Below are positions 39,770 through 51,580 of a DNA stretch of 64,000 nucleotides, one piece after another. The stretch comes from Panagrolaimus kolymaensis (lineage: Eukaryota; Nematoda; Chromadorea; Rhabditida; Panagrolaimidae). The number at the start of each line of letters is the position of its first letter. Position 1 is the stretch's first letter. Where the stretch lies: NCBI GenBank assembly GCA_028622995.1, contig JAJQJQ010000009.1, positions 1,302,001-1,366,000 of the forward strand, in the 5' to 3' direction. Position numbers and translations under genes: made by a program. The notes under the pieces were generated by a model. It searched no databases. It was not told where the DNA came from and was given only the letters and a program-made list of their open reading frames with translations.

Positions 39770-42700
39770 AATACAAAATAATCAGAACTTATACAACAAA
39801 TAATCACAGCTAAAAAAAAGCAAACGATTAAAAACACAAAAACGATAGTAAAAATAAATTAAATTTTACAATCACACGACCGCTGCCATTAAACGACCAT
39901 CAACTATTATCCCTCTATCAAAGCTCATAAAAATTTTGATTACCGTTTCCAAAAAGTTAAAAAAGAATTTTAAAGAAAGAAAAAATTCCACAACCTTCCA
40001 ATTTTGGTCACGACCTCATCTGAGGGTATATCCTCACTTTTGCGCAACTTTTTATTATTTTTTTTTCAGGAACAACAAAAGACAAAAGCCAAAGAAATGA
40101 AGAAAAAAGTTTTTCCCACTATGAACTTAATGGAGTTCCTCTCATTTTCTCTTATGTATTTGCCACTCCACTCATTATTGGCCATAGATGATGATGAGCT
40201 CCTCTCTTTGATTATTAGCGAACAACGAGCAAAAAAAAGTGGGATGATGCCATGCCATACAGTCTTTTTAGAGTTTTTGGGGACACTGCACTCGTTGTTG
40301 TTGGCTAAGACAAGGAAGAAGAGAAAAAGGCGGTATCGCTTCAAAGTGATTTTAACGCGCCATGACCTCAGTGGCGCGGCTTTTTGCGGCACTGTGGAGG
40401 AAGAAAAAAAAATCGGTATCTTTGTTTTTTGTTTTCTTGCGTAACGGCAATGAGAGACGAGGAGTTTTTTTTTAATATATTTTTTGGCCGATGATGATGA
40501 GCATTTGCCAAGGCAAGCACAAATATAAAAAAACCATAGGTGAACAACAAACAAAAAAATATCTCTTAATCTCAGAAAAAAAAATTTGAATACCACTTCA
40601 AAAAAAATTTGTGAAAAAAAAGTTTTTTTGAAGTTGACCAAACAAAAAAAAGGAACGAAAATTCATTAGTTAATTTTAAAGATGCGAAAAAAATGTTTCA
40701 GCCATAGTTTATTTTAGCATCCCTCAACATGTTGCTTTGTTTTATTTTGGTAGGATTTTTTAGTCTTTAAAATTTTTTAAAACAAATGAATGCAAATATG
40801 TTTTGGTCTGTTTTGGTCAAATTTGTTTACAAAAAATAATTTAAAAAATAGTAATAATGTCAAAATTATTGTTTTTTTTATTGTTTCAAAAAATAAAGAT
40901 CTCCTTAATTTCTATGTTATTCTGAATTAGAATTTTTTTGCAACAATTTTTTTCCGTTGAGAAATTACTGTATTTTTTTGTAAAAAAAACCCCACCTGAT
41001 TGCATTTTTTTCTTTAGTCCCATTCGAACAACAGTAGCTAATGATTTCCGCAGCTTCCTTTTTTTTTATTTGCCTTGGTGATGATTGTGGTTGGTGGTTG
41101 TTGTTCCTTTGACCTCACCGATATCTAAAAAGCATCTTCCCTTCCATTTCTTCCGTTCGATCGGATGGTGAATGACGCAATCAAAGAAAGCGGCAATTTC
41201 CTTCTTTGTGCATCTGCCAAAGCCAAAAAGAAAAAACTACTAACTATTTGTCCTCAAATTTTTTTTTTGGTTTTTGACATTATCGCGGTTACAGTTTTTT
41301 TTACTTTTTGTTTCTTTTAGTCTATCGATGGTTATGATTATTGCCCATGGAAGGGAATGGGAAAAGTCAAATATAGCGCTCTTTAATTATTTTTTGTAGG
41401 AAAAAAATTTAGTGAAATTATTACATCAAGAAAGCAATAAGAATCTTGCTGCAAAAAAAGTAGCTAAAAATCAAAAATGCGAAAAAGCAAAAAACCAAAA
41501 CCTACCTGTAAATTTTCTTTTGTCGTCGGCATTTTTTTGTTTTACAACAAGGCAATCATTAAATTATTAGATCATCACAGACATATACCGTTAAATAAGT
41601 GTGGCGGAAAAATATGGTTTTTACGATTTGTAACAAAAGCATTTTTGTCACTTTTTTTGTTTCTATTTTCTTCTTCTTTGTATTAAATAAATTGCAACAA
41701 AAATAATTATTAATTTAGGAAATGTCTTAAATGATAAAAAAAAAGTTTTCGGTTGCATAGCACATTGGTCCGAGATTCAATTTATGCCTAATATTTATGG
41801 ATTTATTTTCTCTGCCATCGGTGACAAAGTGCCTACGCAACCGTAAAACATTTTTTTTTTTAATTAATGAATCCAGATGACATCAACCGCATTAAATACA
41901 TTTAAAAAAAATTAAATAGTTAACAGCCATAGTTTAAAATAATTATTATATAAAATTAAAAATATTGAAATTTAATAAACATTTATTTATTCCTTTTTTG
42001 AATCTTCCACACAAAAAATTTTTCTTCACTATTTTAAAAAAAGTGTTTTCCTCGAAATAATTTTCATTTTCCTTAAAAGAGCACTTAGAAGTTGTTGGTT
42101 GATCCATTTCACATTTCATTCATTCATTCACAAATAACAAACAAAAAAATAATATTTGTTTCTTAAAGAAATGATCTTATTTATTCACTTTTTTTCTTTT
42201 TTCCTTTTTTTGCGCCGCCATGTCTAAATACATATGCATATGTGTTTTATTTTATTTTTTTCAATGAATGTTTGTACATTATAAATATAAACTTCTCAAT
42301 TGTTGTTGAACATACATATTTGACAAAAATAAAGAAACTTTTTTCTTTCTGTGTTTTTGGTGGTGGTTGTTTTGTTATTTTACTTGTATGTGTATGTTTC
42401 AAAGCAAACTTTTTTTTGATACACAATGATCTCTCTTCTAATATGTATTTGTGTGTTTACCAAAAAGAAAGAGGGTGTTAATTTTATGTTTAGAAAATAC
42501 TTCATTCCTTTTTTTATTTGTCTATTTTTAAAGGTAACAAAAATCGCAAAAGAAAATTTTCAAAAGCAAAATGTAAATGCCGAAACCTAGAAAAAAGAAA
42601 AAAGAAGAGAAAGTTCATTTTTTTTTTGTTGTTGCGCTGCTGGAGCAATAGAAAAAAGAAGATAGCTTATGAACAAAAAAAACAAAAAAATACGGTTTTT

Positions 42701-42895
42701 AGCAACAAAATTTTTCATTTTTCTGTCAGAAACATTCTTATGTCTCCACAAAAATTAAATTGAGAGCTATAATAATTTAAAGATGTAAATTACAATATAA
42801 AACCTTAATTTTAAACATTTATTCAAATTCTAAACCAGCATATATCTTCATACATAAATAAAACAAGTTTTTGCTTTTAAAAGTCTAACAAAGAT
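39770..42895. other. About 3.1 kb without a supported gene
   Basis: Upstream of the bZIP gene and downstream of the SKP1-like gene. It is low-complexity with AT and pyrimidine runs. The longest frames (40004-40444 +, 40066-40641 -) overlap on opposite strands and show no domain. The segment 42276-42480 recurs in diverged form at 46226-46412 (listed separately). Confidence 0.45.
42276..42480. repeat. Diverged duplicate segment, copy A
   Basis: This non-coding segment shares with copy B (46226-46412) the exact block TATAAATATAAACTTCTCAA, then CTTTTTTCTTTCTGTGT, ATGGTTGTTTTGTTATTTTAC-like, and a closing TGTGTTTACCAAAAA plus GAGAG. Small indels separate the blocks. Same orientation. Confidence 0.65.
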
Positions 42896-45291
42896 TTATA
42901 AAAAATCTTCTAGAGAAGAAATTGGATAAATATGTGGATAATGAGGACCCATATTTCTGTGATATGTATTTGGAATCTTAAAAAGCTGCTTTTTACTTTT
43001 CAGGACACCATCAGCTTCGATGTATTTCTAAAAAATAATTTAAATATAAAATCAAAAAATAATGTTTTTTGGTTTTTATTCTTACTTTAATAAAATCTTT
43101 AAAGTTTGGCCATTTGATATCATCCCAATTAGAAATACAAACTTCATGAAATTTTGATGCATTGGGAAGCTTGTACATGTGTATGTCACCAGAATCAAAA
43201 AAATCACAGTCGTTCATCAGTGAAATCCTAAGAAAATAAACTTCAATTAAATTCAATCTTGAGCAAATTAATTTTTTTAAATTTAATTATTCAAGCAGAT
43301 TCGTCTCCCTTCGGGATGCTCCATCTTTGTTTGTTTATATTTCTTTATCAAAAATTCGATTTGCTAACAATGATTCCAAAAAAGTGTATCATTACGCTTT
43401 TTAAACCCTAACTTTTATCAAAAAGAAAGCATAATGAAGTCAAACCACCCTTCACGGGCTAAAATCATTAACGCCCTTTTATGTTCTAATATTTATTTAT
43501 TTCATGGTAAGCTCACTTCGAAATATCATACTATTTTTTATCCAAGTTTTGATCTATCTTTAAAGTCTTGGTATTTATAAAACTCCCCTTGACATTTTCT
43601 ACTAACTAATGGCAAAACTTAACAAAAGATCTCTCAAAAAATGCTATCATTGAAGACTGCTTTTCATATCCCAAATAATGACAACCCGTAAATATTTTAA
43701 AGCAATTTGGATATCCAACCTAAACATTTTTTACTATGACAAAAACACGACTACTTCTCATTTGTTTTAATAGATAAAGAAAGTTATAAGATCTTCCTCA
43801 TATTGACATCAAAAATTTTATAGCATTTTTAGATCTTTCCCCATTATTTTATTTTGCTATGTCCTTGGCTCTTTTAATTTTTTGGACCCTTTGGACAACG
43901 CAAAAAAAGCAACCACCATTTTCATAACAATAAAAACTCAAAGTTCATTCTTCAAACATACTTTCAAGAGAATGGACATTTACATGCTAAGTTTTTTCTT
44001 TTATTTTCACCCTTTGGTTTGGACCAAACTTATAATCTCTATGTATCTCACACTATCTCCCGCCAGTGGATGAGACCAACTTTTTATCAATTTTCACATT
44101 TTTATTTTTTATATGATACCCAATATCATTTATCTTATTTTCAGATGTCTTCCAGCCTACTTACTACTTTTTTTAAAAAGGATAAAAAAACTTACTTTAT
44201 CTTTTTTGAAAAACCTTTTGCAATTAATTGTTGAAAAATAGTATCAAAATCAATATGTAAAGAATGTAATTTATAAATAACAAAAGGAATTTGGCATTTT
44301 TGTATATCGAAATAAAAGATGTGATCTTTTTTATCACGAAAGTCTATTCTCAAAACATTATTTTTTTGTGGAATAATGATATCCAGTGAGGAACATTGCA
44401 AAAGAGCTTCATTTAATATTGCCGATTCATAACATAAACAAATTAATTCCAAGCCATTTTCGATATCAAGTAAATTTTCTATCATAATTTTTCTGTTTTT
44501 AATTCTATCAAAATATCGTTTATCAAATCTATTCGGTGATAATGTGAAACTATAACGTGGTAAACTAATATTTATCATCCAGCCATAACTATCAACGTTA
44601 AAACTATATAATTTTAATGGGTGTCGATCCACTTCATTTTTGAGAGTTTTATTAATTGTTGATAAAATAAATGCTTCTTTTTCTCCAGATCTTTCAACAA
44701 CTCGTGATAACAATACATTGAAGGGAAGATAGAATTTGTTTCTAAGGGAAACAAAATTGGTTCCAGGAAATGGAAAATTAATTCCAAATTGGTCGGAGTT
44801 AATCGAAATTAAATATTCTAGTCGATATGTATTAATAAGTTCTCGCTCAACTGAGCTAAAATCATCGTGAACTGCCAAATATTCTTCCATTTGTTTTCGA
44901 TCCATATCTTTTATTCGATTTAAAATTAGCTCCGCCAATGCATCAAACATGAAATCAGAATCAAGGATTGCTAATTCTTTTACAATTTTAACAAGCATAT
45001 TATCATCAATATTTTGAAATAATTCTTTTTCAAATTCAACATCATGATAATCTGTAATCAATTCGTAATGATCAATAAGTTTAATAAAAATATTTAAGCT
45101 TCGAGCAGAGCAATTAACTTCGATAGGTTCGCTCACATTTGTCAATTCTATAAAAGTATTCCAGAATTAAAGAAAAAAGAACAAATTTAATGATTATTAC
45201 CGCATATATTTTTTAATAAAATTGAAGTATCGATAACTTTCTGGTTAACTTCAAAATATTTGTCATCAGTTGTTGAGCGGAGCACATACAT
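42896..45291 (-). CDS. SKP1-related protein with long C-terminal extension
   Basis: SKP1 proteins link F-box proteins to cullin in SCF ubiquitin ligases. Four exons: 45291..45201, 45147..44196, 43227..43086, 43027..42896, giving about 438 residues. The first ~140 residues resemble SKP1: a BTB-like start (MYVLRSTTDDKYFEVNQKVI) and the C-terminal SKP1 module (NMLVKIVKELAILDSDFM ... MEEYLAVHDDFSSVERE). SKP1 is normally ~160 residues. Here ~300 more follow with no family I recognise (INFPFPGTNFVSLRNKFYL ... SYGWMINISLPRYSF). Exons 3-4 join in phase across a 968-base intron, much longer than usual. They could instead be a separate gene, in which case the protein ends near KGFSKKIK. The acidic linker and final F-box-contact helix of SKP1 are not obvious. 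Confidence 0.72.
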
Positions 45292-45451
45292 AATGAATTT
45301 ATGAAAATTACCGACAAATAGTAAAAATAATAAACTAATAGATCAATAAAAAAATTTTCTCATCTTATTTTTTAAAAAAAATTCAGAAAGAAAATAAAAA
45401 AGAACACACTTTGCCAAAAATAATTTTGCTTTTGGATTTATTTGAATTTGC

Positions 45452-45612
45452 TAAGCGTGGAAGGGCCCTTTTTTTAGGCCAAGCCCAGCCTGGACTTTTT
45501 TCATTATGACCGGGATCGAGCTTAACTATGGCCCAAGTTTAAAACCCGGCCGAGCCAGAGAAAAGTTGAGCCCAGGCCAGCCTGTGGCTTTGGGCCAGTG
45601 ATCAACCCTAGA
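45452..45612. repeat. GC-rich interspersed island
   Basis: About 160 bases far richer in G+C than anything nearby, built of recurring GGCC/AGCC/GCCC words (GGCCAAGCCCAGCCTGG, CCCGGCCGAGCC, GAGCCCAGGCCAGCC). The right end (CAACCCTAG) is the same word that ends the TIR element in mks-1, but I find no matching left terminus. It is most likely a fragment of a mobile element. Confidence 0.5.
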
Positions 45613-46225
45613 TTTCGCTAACAAATGACTGATATTTTATCCACATTGATATTTAAAAAATTTTTTTTAGATTAATTTTATTTTAAATATTAAGATGTAG
45701 TAGATAAAATAACAGCAAGAATTTCTTAAACCAACGTCTGTTCTATTGGTGTCAAAGTTAACTTTCAAGAATGATATGGGAAAACACTCGAAAAACTCTC
45801 AAACTTTAACAATGATTAAGTAGATAGTCCTCAAAATTGACATGTTTTATAAGGACAAGGAAATAAATGGCATACTTTTATGTTCCGGACATTTTAGGAA
45901 ATGATAAAATATTAAAAAATCTGCCAACCTTGTTTATATCTGCGGTCTCGTTTATAGCAATATCAATTAACTTTTGTCACCATACATTTCTTCCAAGGTT
46001 TATTTTGGTGAATAATGAGCCACCATATGCAAAATTCAATATATGACAAACTTTTAGAGTTACTTAGAAAAAGTCAAATATCTCCACTTTGGATCATTTC
46101 GATTTGTCAACGAATTTAAGATAGACATATTAATCTTTACAACAAATTTGCTAGAAAATTAACCGCCTAATATATCGAGTCACAAATAGATGGTGATTAT
46201 TTAATTATAAAAGACGAAATTTATA

Positions 46226-46412
46226 AATATAAACTTCTCAATTGAACACTGTTTTATTTTACAATAATAAAAGAGATCTTTTTTCTTTCTGTGTATTTGT
46301 TGATGGTTGTTTTGTTATTTTACTTGCAAGTTTGTTTCAAAAAAAACTTTTTTGATAGAATGATTTCATTGAAATTATGTGTTTACCAAAAATTGAGAGG
46401 CATTTAATATTA
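46226..46412. repeat. Diverged duplicate segment, copy B
   Basis: Partner of 42276-42480, in the same orientation, separated by the SKP1-like gene. The order of shared blocks is the same, with substitutions and indels. Confidence 0.65.
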
Positions 46413-46935
46413 TTTTTCTTTCGTTTTTTCTTTTTTTGGAGGTTAGTGAAGGTTATGAGAAAACCCTGCAATTTTTCTAATTCATAACCAAAAAATTAAA
46501 TGTCAAAAACCCCAAAAAACAAAGAAACGAAAAAAGTAAGTGGCAAAGTTCACATTTTGTTTTGCTGCGCAGTAGTGACATCAAAAAAGGTATCATTAGA
46601 CGATGTGAAAAAACTTCTAAAAGGGTATTTCTTTCATTCAAGTTTTTATAAATTAGTAAGCCGCAGACATAAATAATTTGCAAAAGAAAAAACCATAAAC
46701 TTTTCTTTTTCTTTTTTTTGGCATTATAAAATCAGTTTGTTTTTTTTCTTTCGTCCAAAAAAATTAAATCTTTGTCTTTGTGGTTTTGCGCAATAGTGTG
46801 TGTCTCCAAGGTAACGTCGCCGCCAGCCACATATTTGCTGCTACCAGAAAAAAAAGAAGCCATGGCCCATAGCAGTCTGGGCTTTCTTTGGTTTTAATAT
46901 ATATTTTTGAGATGGTTTTTTTATTTTAAAAAAAT

Positions 46936-49387
46936 ATGTTGAATCCGTCTCAACCTCGTGGAAGTTATCATATTTCTGGTAATATAAAAGATTTAAAAAT
47001 AAAGTAAATTTTTCCTTCGCAAAAATTAAAAAAAAAGATAACGATTAATTTTTAAAATGTTTTAGAGTGCAATTGGAATTTCTTGGTGCTGCATTTGGAA
47101 ATTTGCCTAGTTTTAATCGATTTACTGAACGATCCATTGCTCCTCGTTCCACATCTGGCAGCGGCATTCTTGTGCAAGATGCGTCGGCGACAAGTAATAA
47201 TAATCAATTTGAAACCAAAACAATAAAATGGCAACAAAAATTAATTCATCCTTTGGTATGCAAACGTTTTTTTTAAAACTTAAACCCAAGAGTAAAAAAC
47301 AAGTTCTTTAAACTTTTTAAGGAGATTAATCAAAATCCACAAAGAGAAGGAAATGTTGGAGAAAATGAAAATTCAACAACAGCAACAACCACAACAACAA
47401 ATGAATGGGCGCCAAGAGACTTTTTACAAATCCCAACTCGAATTTTTACTTATATCAATGGCGAAGAGGAAAAGCAGGAGCAGAAAAAAGAAGGAGATGG
47501 AAAAAATGTATAATTTTTGCTTTTTTTTCTATTTAGAAAATTTATAAAATATGAAAACTGTTTTATATATATAATTTTTAGGAGGTGGCTGAAAATGAGA
47601 AAGAACATTCATCATCCGGCATTCGGCAAAGAAAAGTTGTTCCAATTAGGTAAGTTTTAAAACCAAAAAATAATGTTAAAAATCAACAAAATTTATGTTG
47701 AAGAAATTTTTCGCATCGAGTCCTATAAATCCACCAAAATAAAAATAATTAATAATGCATTAAAATTATTTTTAGCAATTTTTCCATCAAAAATCCAGTA
47801 AATAATTTTCCTACTAAAAAACGTAAGCAGCAACATCGATCGTTAACCTTTGAACAGCAATCAATGAAAATTATGGGTTATTTTGGGCCATTAAATCAAA
47901 CAACAATAAGGTTTGTTCATAACCAAATTATATATATATTTTTTTATAAACAAAACTTTTTTTAGTGAAACCTATGACAAAACTGATGAAAAAGAATTAT
48001 GCAAAATTACTGTCACAAATAAACACGAAGTTTTATTTGAGCCAGATTTGGGAACTAAAAGAATTGAAACAAGATATGGAATATATAATTTAACTATTAC
48101 TTTACCCGAAGAAGATTTGGCTTTTCATTCGTTGACAAAAGCTGAAAAAAAAGTTTTTGATCTTTGCGACGAGGGTGAAGGAAAATCGATTGAAGAAGAT
48201 GCAGCAGCTTTTGAATTACCAAATCCTAAAAGGATTTGGATGCATTATTTAATTGTTATTGGTAAGCTTGCTTCCATGGGACGAATTATTGATGCCAAAA
48301 AAAACGGTTTTCAGAAGAAGCTATCAATTTTCCCCACAATGGCTTATATATAGAATATAAAATAGAGCTTCCGTCAAATGTAAAATTTACAGAAAATTCC
48401 AAGAAAGTTTCTCATGGAAGAACACAGATTTGCTTTACCAAAGAAGAAAATACAGTAAGCTTCTTTTCCATAATCAAAAATCCTCCGGCTTTAAAGTAAA
48501 AAATTTTTTTAGAAAGACGTCGCAAAATTTTCTTTTCCCATCGAAATAACTTTGGAGTTTATGGAAAATAAAAAACCCGATGACACTTTGAAATGGCCTC
48601 AATTAATTTGTAAAGTGGTTTCAGAAGATTATTGGCAAAGAAATTATATTAGCGGTTATGCTCAATTAATTTTACCTATCAGTATTGGAATTTCTGAACA
48701 TGAAAAAGCTTGTTGGAGACCAATAGATTTAACAAGCAATCTTTCAAAAATGAGAGATTATTTTCTTGGACAACCAGCGTCTTTTGGAGCATTGAAAAAT
48801 TTGGGAATCAAAGATTCAGCAATCGAAAATGTAAGTCGCTGAAGTTCGAAAAATATTTTTATTTATTTTTTTGGTTTTTTTTCAAAAAAATACTTTAAAG
48901 TTTAAACTAGGGTTGTCGAATTTCCCGGGAAATGGGAAAATGGGGAAATTTCCCGGGAATTTTCCCGCTACAAACCTTTACAAAGTCTTACAAAGTTTAA
49001 CCAAATTATAGCAGTTTTTTGTAAGACTTTGTGAAACTTTGTGAAACTTGGTAAATGTTTGTAGAGGGAAATTTCCCAGGAAAAATCGGGAAATCTTTTT
49101 TGACAACCCTAGTTTAAACTTCCATTTTTAAATTTTTTGTAGTAAAAATTTTTTTACAGTCATTTTGCAACGTTGGAATTCAAGCTCAAAGCAGTGGATT
49201 TCTTACATTTAAAATTCACACGATTCGTCAATCTAGACAATTTATTTCTAAAAATATTCTTCGATCGCTGCAATATGGAAATTTATTAGCCAAGGTTGGA
49301 TTAAATGGAACTTTGCATTGGAGAATTATGCAAGTTTTAATGCAATTTGAAGAAGCTCGTCGACAGCTTTTAAAATTACGAGCCTAA
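46936..49387 (+). CDS. mks-1: MKS-1, B9-domain ciliary transition-zone protein
   Basis: MKS1 is part of the Meckel-syndrome module of the ciliary transition zone, which gates entry of membrane proteins into cilia. Nine exons: 46936..47003, 47066..47255, 47322..47507, 47582..47649, 47776..47910, 47966..48261, 48315..48454, 48513..48830, 49160..49387, giving 542 residues (human MKS1 is about 559). Recognised collinear blocks are [51 protein letters not shown], the B9 start HYLIVIEEAINF with [10 protein letters not shown] (from ~residue 304), [16 protein letters not shown] and [12 protein letters not shown], then HTIRQSRQF. Exon 3 carries a Thr/Asn-rich and a Glu/Lys-rich insert. The last intron (48831-49159) is the longest and contains a TIR element. 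In nematodes, expression would be confined to ciliated sensory neurons. Confidence 0.93.
48898..49121. mobile_element. 224-base TIR element (MITE-like) in the last mks-1 intron
   Basis: Perfect 20-base terminal inverted repeats AAGTTTAAACTAGGGTTGTC at 48898-48917 and 49102-49121. The inner part is also partly palindromic: TTTCCCGGGAAA near both ends and CTTTACAAAGTCTTACAAAG facing GTAAGACTTTGTGAAACTTTG. It has no coding capacity, so any movement would need an outside transposase. The outermost TTTAAA may be target-site sequence. Confidence 0.8.
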
Positions 49388-49747
49388 TTTAATTTTTTTA
49401 AAATTTATTTTATTTTTATTATTTCACCTTAGTTTTATTTTTGTTTGATATTGATATGATCCATTTTTAATTATAATGTGTATCAAATAGTTTGATAATA
49501 CTTAGCTATTTGCAACACCTTATAGTTAGAAAATGATTCCATACCTAAGTTTAATATTATTTTTATATTATTTTTTATTATTGTATTTTTGGAGGAAAAG
49601 AAATAAATATCTAAATGTAAGCTTATATTTTGTCGATTATTGCTTCCAACATTAAAGAGCCATATTTTAATTTAAAAAACTCATGGTCGATGAAATCTAA
49701 TTGAAGGAGAAGGAGAGATTGGATGGAAGTCGTTCCTTTAGACTATT
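49388..49747. other. Intergenic between convergent genes
   Basis: 3' flanks of mks-1 and of the first astacin-like gene. No other feature seen. Confidence 0.5.
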
Positions 49748-51437
49748 TTAAGGAAGATAAATACTTCGAAGCTTTGCAATATCAAGTTCAGTAAGATAAT
49801 TTTTTTGGAAGGTAGTACACATTCTTAAGTCGGGTTTTAAATATTCGACAAAAGGTTTATTGGGATTAAGTCTAAAATAAAAATTTATAACAAGAATCTT
49901 AAAAAAATATTTTTTGCAAAAACTTTGAAAGGTAAAATTAGTAAGATCGGAAAGACTTTTTCGTTTTTGTAACAATAAGGAGTCCACTGTCCGCGAAAAA
50001 CCGACTAATAATACATAAAGAATATTTTTTGCTGACTATTTTTAAGATGGCAATATTTAAAAAATTCTATGCTCGGATCGAAGAAAAGTTATAAAAGCCA
50101 AAACGGATTTGTTATATAATAATTGAGTTTTCTAAAACCCGAAAAAATTTTTCGAAATATAAATTTTTTTAAATATCGACTTCTTTTCCTATATGATATA
50201 GGAAGATTCTTCCCAATAACAATTTTAGCATACCTTACATTAAAATGGAATAAATTTTACAGTTTGGAACCATTTGAACCCGGTTAGAATAGGAGAGCGC
50301 AATGCCTAAAAACTCTTTCCTTTGGAACTCACTTCAAACAAAAGCTTTCAAATTTTATTTTTATATTTTTGTTTTAGAAAAAATTTCAAATCAAAGAGAC
50401 TTTTTGGCATTGCATCCTCCGGTTCAAACCAATTTCAAAAGGTTGCAAACGTTAAAATTGATTTTACATTTATATAAGGTTTTGTAATTATTAATATTTT
50501 GCTAAAGCTTTTAACTTACCTCCAAGCTTCAACTGAAGAATCATAATGCATAACCCCGCAGGGGTCATATCCAAGAAATCCAGGTTTAGTCATGCAACAT
50601 TCTGAAGTTGGTTCTTCTCCACATATTTCACAAATTTTATAATTTTCTGCAAGAGCTTCTCTTTTCGCTGCTATTACATTTTCAAGATCCACGTTTATGT
50701 AATTATTCCTGTCGGCTGTAACATTTGATCTGACTTTTTTGGTTACCAAAAAAACTTACCTCTTTGTTGTTCCTCCTTAAAGCCTAAATTTTTTTTATAC
50801 TTATGTATAGTTAATAAAGTTATTAAAAAATAAGTACATTCAAACTTAAACGAAAAGAATGCTTACCCAAGGCGTGGAGGGTTTCATGAAGTACCGCATC
50901 ATAACCACATTGCCTACCATAAATGGTAACATAAGTAAAATCTTTGTCAAAAAAAGCAGATTCTCCACATCCTTGATCCCCTGAAATTGCTTTTATGTTG
51001 AGTTCGGATACATTTGATGTAATTTAGAAAGAATGCATGTATTTCCGCCGTCATGTGTGTGCCCATGTGTGTAAAACCAATATAAAAAGATTGAAATAAA
51101 ATTTAAAAAAACGAACTTGCTGCGTTATAAAAATACGATATATCATTTTCTTTGTTTTTAACTTCATTTTGTACAAATTTATATTGGTTTAATAAGGCCT
51201 AAATAAATTTTAAAATTAAATCCAAAAATAGTAATCAACTTTTTCTATTGTAGCATGAGCAGTTTTGACCAATGCTTCGATGAAGACAGTGGAGTTAGGA
51301 TCAATAAAATACCAAATATCTTTGGCTTTGACAACTTGAGGTTTATGAACATTAGTAATATCTTGAATTTCTGAATTTACTACTGCTATATGAACGAATA
51401 AAATAAAATCCATAAAAGAAAAGCAATAATAATCCAT
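49748..51437 (-). CDS. Astacin-like secreted metalloprotease, cluster member 1 (HExxH kept)
   Basis: Astacins are zinc endopeptidases with HExxHxxGxxH and a Met-turn. Six exons: 51437..51240, 51198..51117, 50980..50867, 50783..50760 (24 bases), 50715..50520, 49871..49748, giving 245 residues. A signal-like N-terminus (MDYYCFSFMDFILFVHIAVV) leads into the domain with no propeptide. The zinc motif is HETLHALGF (H125, E126, H129), but the next residues are KEEQQRADRNNY. Alignment to the family's 'F.HE..R.DRDNY' puts Glu135 where the third zinc His should be. The Met-turn VMHY (M195, Y197) is intact. C98 and C118 match the small-disulfide pair; the long-range pair is missing. A CxxC (ICEIC, 168-171) lies between the zinc site and the Met-turn. 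There are no EGF or CUB domains. Divergently paired with member 2. Confidence 0.85.
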
Positions 51438-51580
51438 AATAAATAAACACCAATAACAAATAAAAAAAATAAAAATTACAGATAAGAAAGGAAATTTACT
51501 AATTTTTATCCCTTGGGAAGTAGTTCCAAGGAAGATTGCACAACTAATGACCAAAATAAAGAATAAATTAATTTCAAACG
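51438..51580. promoter_or_regulatory. Upstream flank of astacin-like member 1
   Basis: This non-coding flank holds the member-1 promoter side. From 51547 a 34-base stretch (ATGACCAAAATAAAGAATAA onward) is repeated exactly at 55107, just outside element copy 2. The unit copied between pair 1 and pair 2 was therefore larger than the element itself. Confidence 0.45.

Larger units (their letters stand above)
45292..46935. other. Intergenic between divergent SKP1-like gene and mks-1
   Basis: Besides the two promoters, this region contains a GC-rich island (45452-45612) and copy B of a duplicated segment (46226-46412), both listed separately. The rest (45640-46200) has more balanced composition than other gaps but no coding sequence I can defend. 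Confidence 0.5.

Noticed and set aside
40066..40641. Long overlapping frames on both strands
   Set aside because: The minus frame and the plus frame at 40004-40444 mirror each other, which is typical of chance openness in A/T runs. No family resemblance.
50402..50422. CCGGTTCAAACC, resembling a tRNA T-arm
   Set aside because: No matching acceptor, D-arm or anticodon stem can be found around it.
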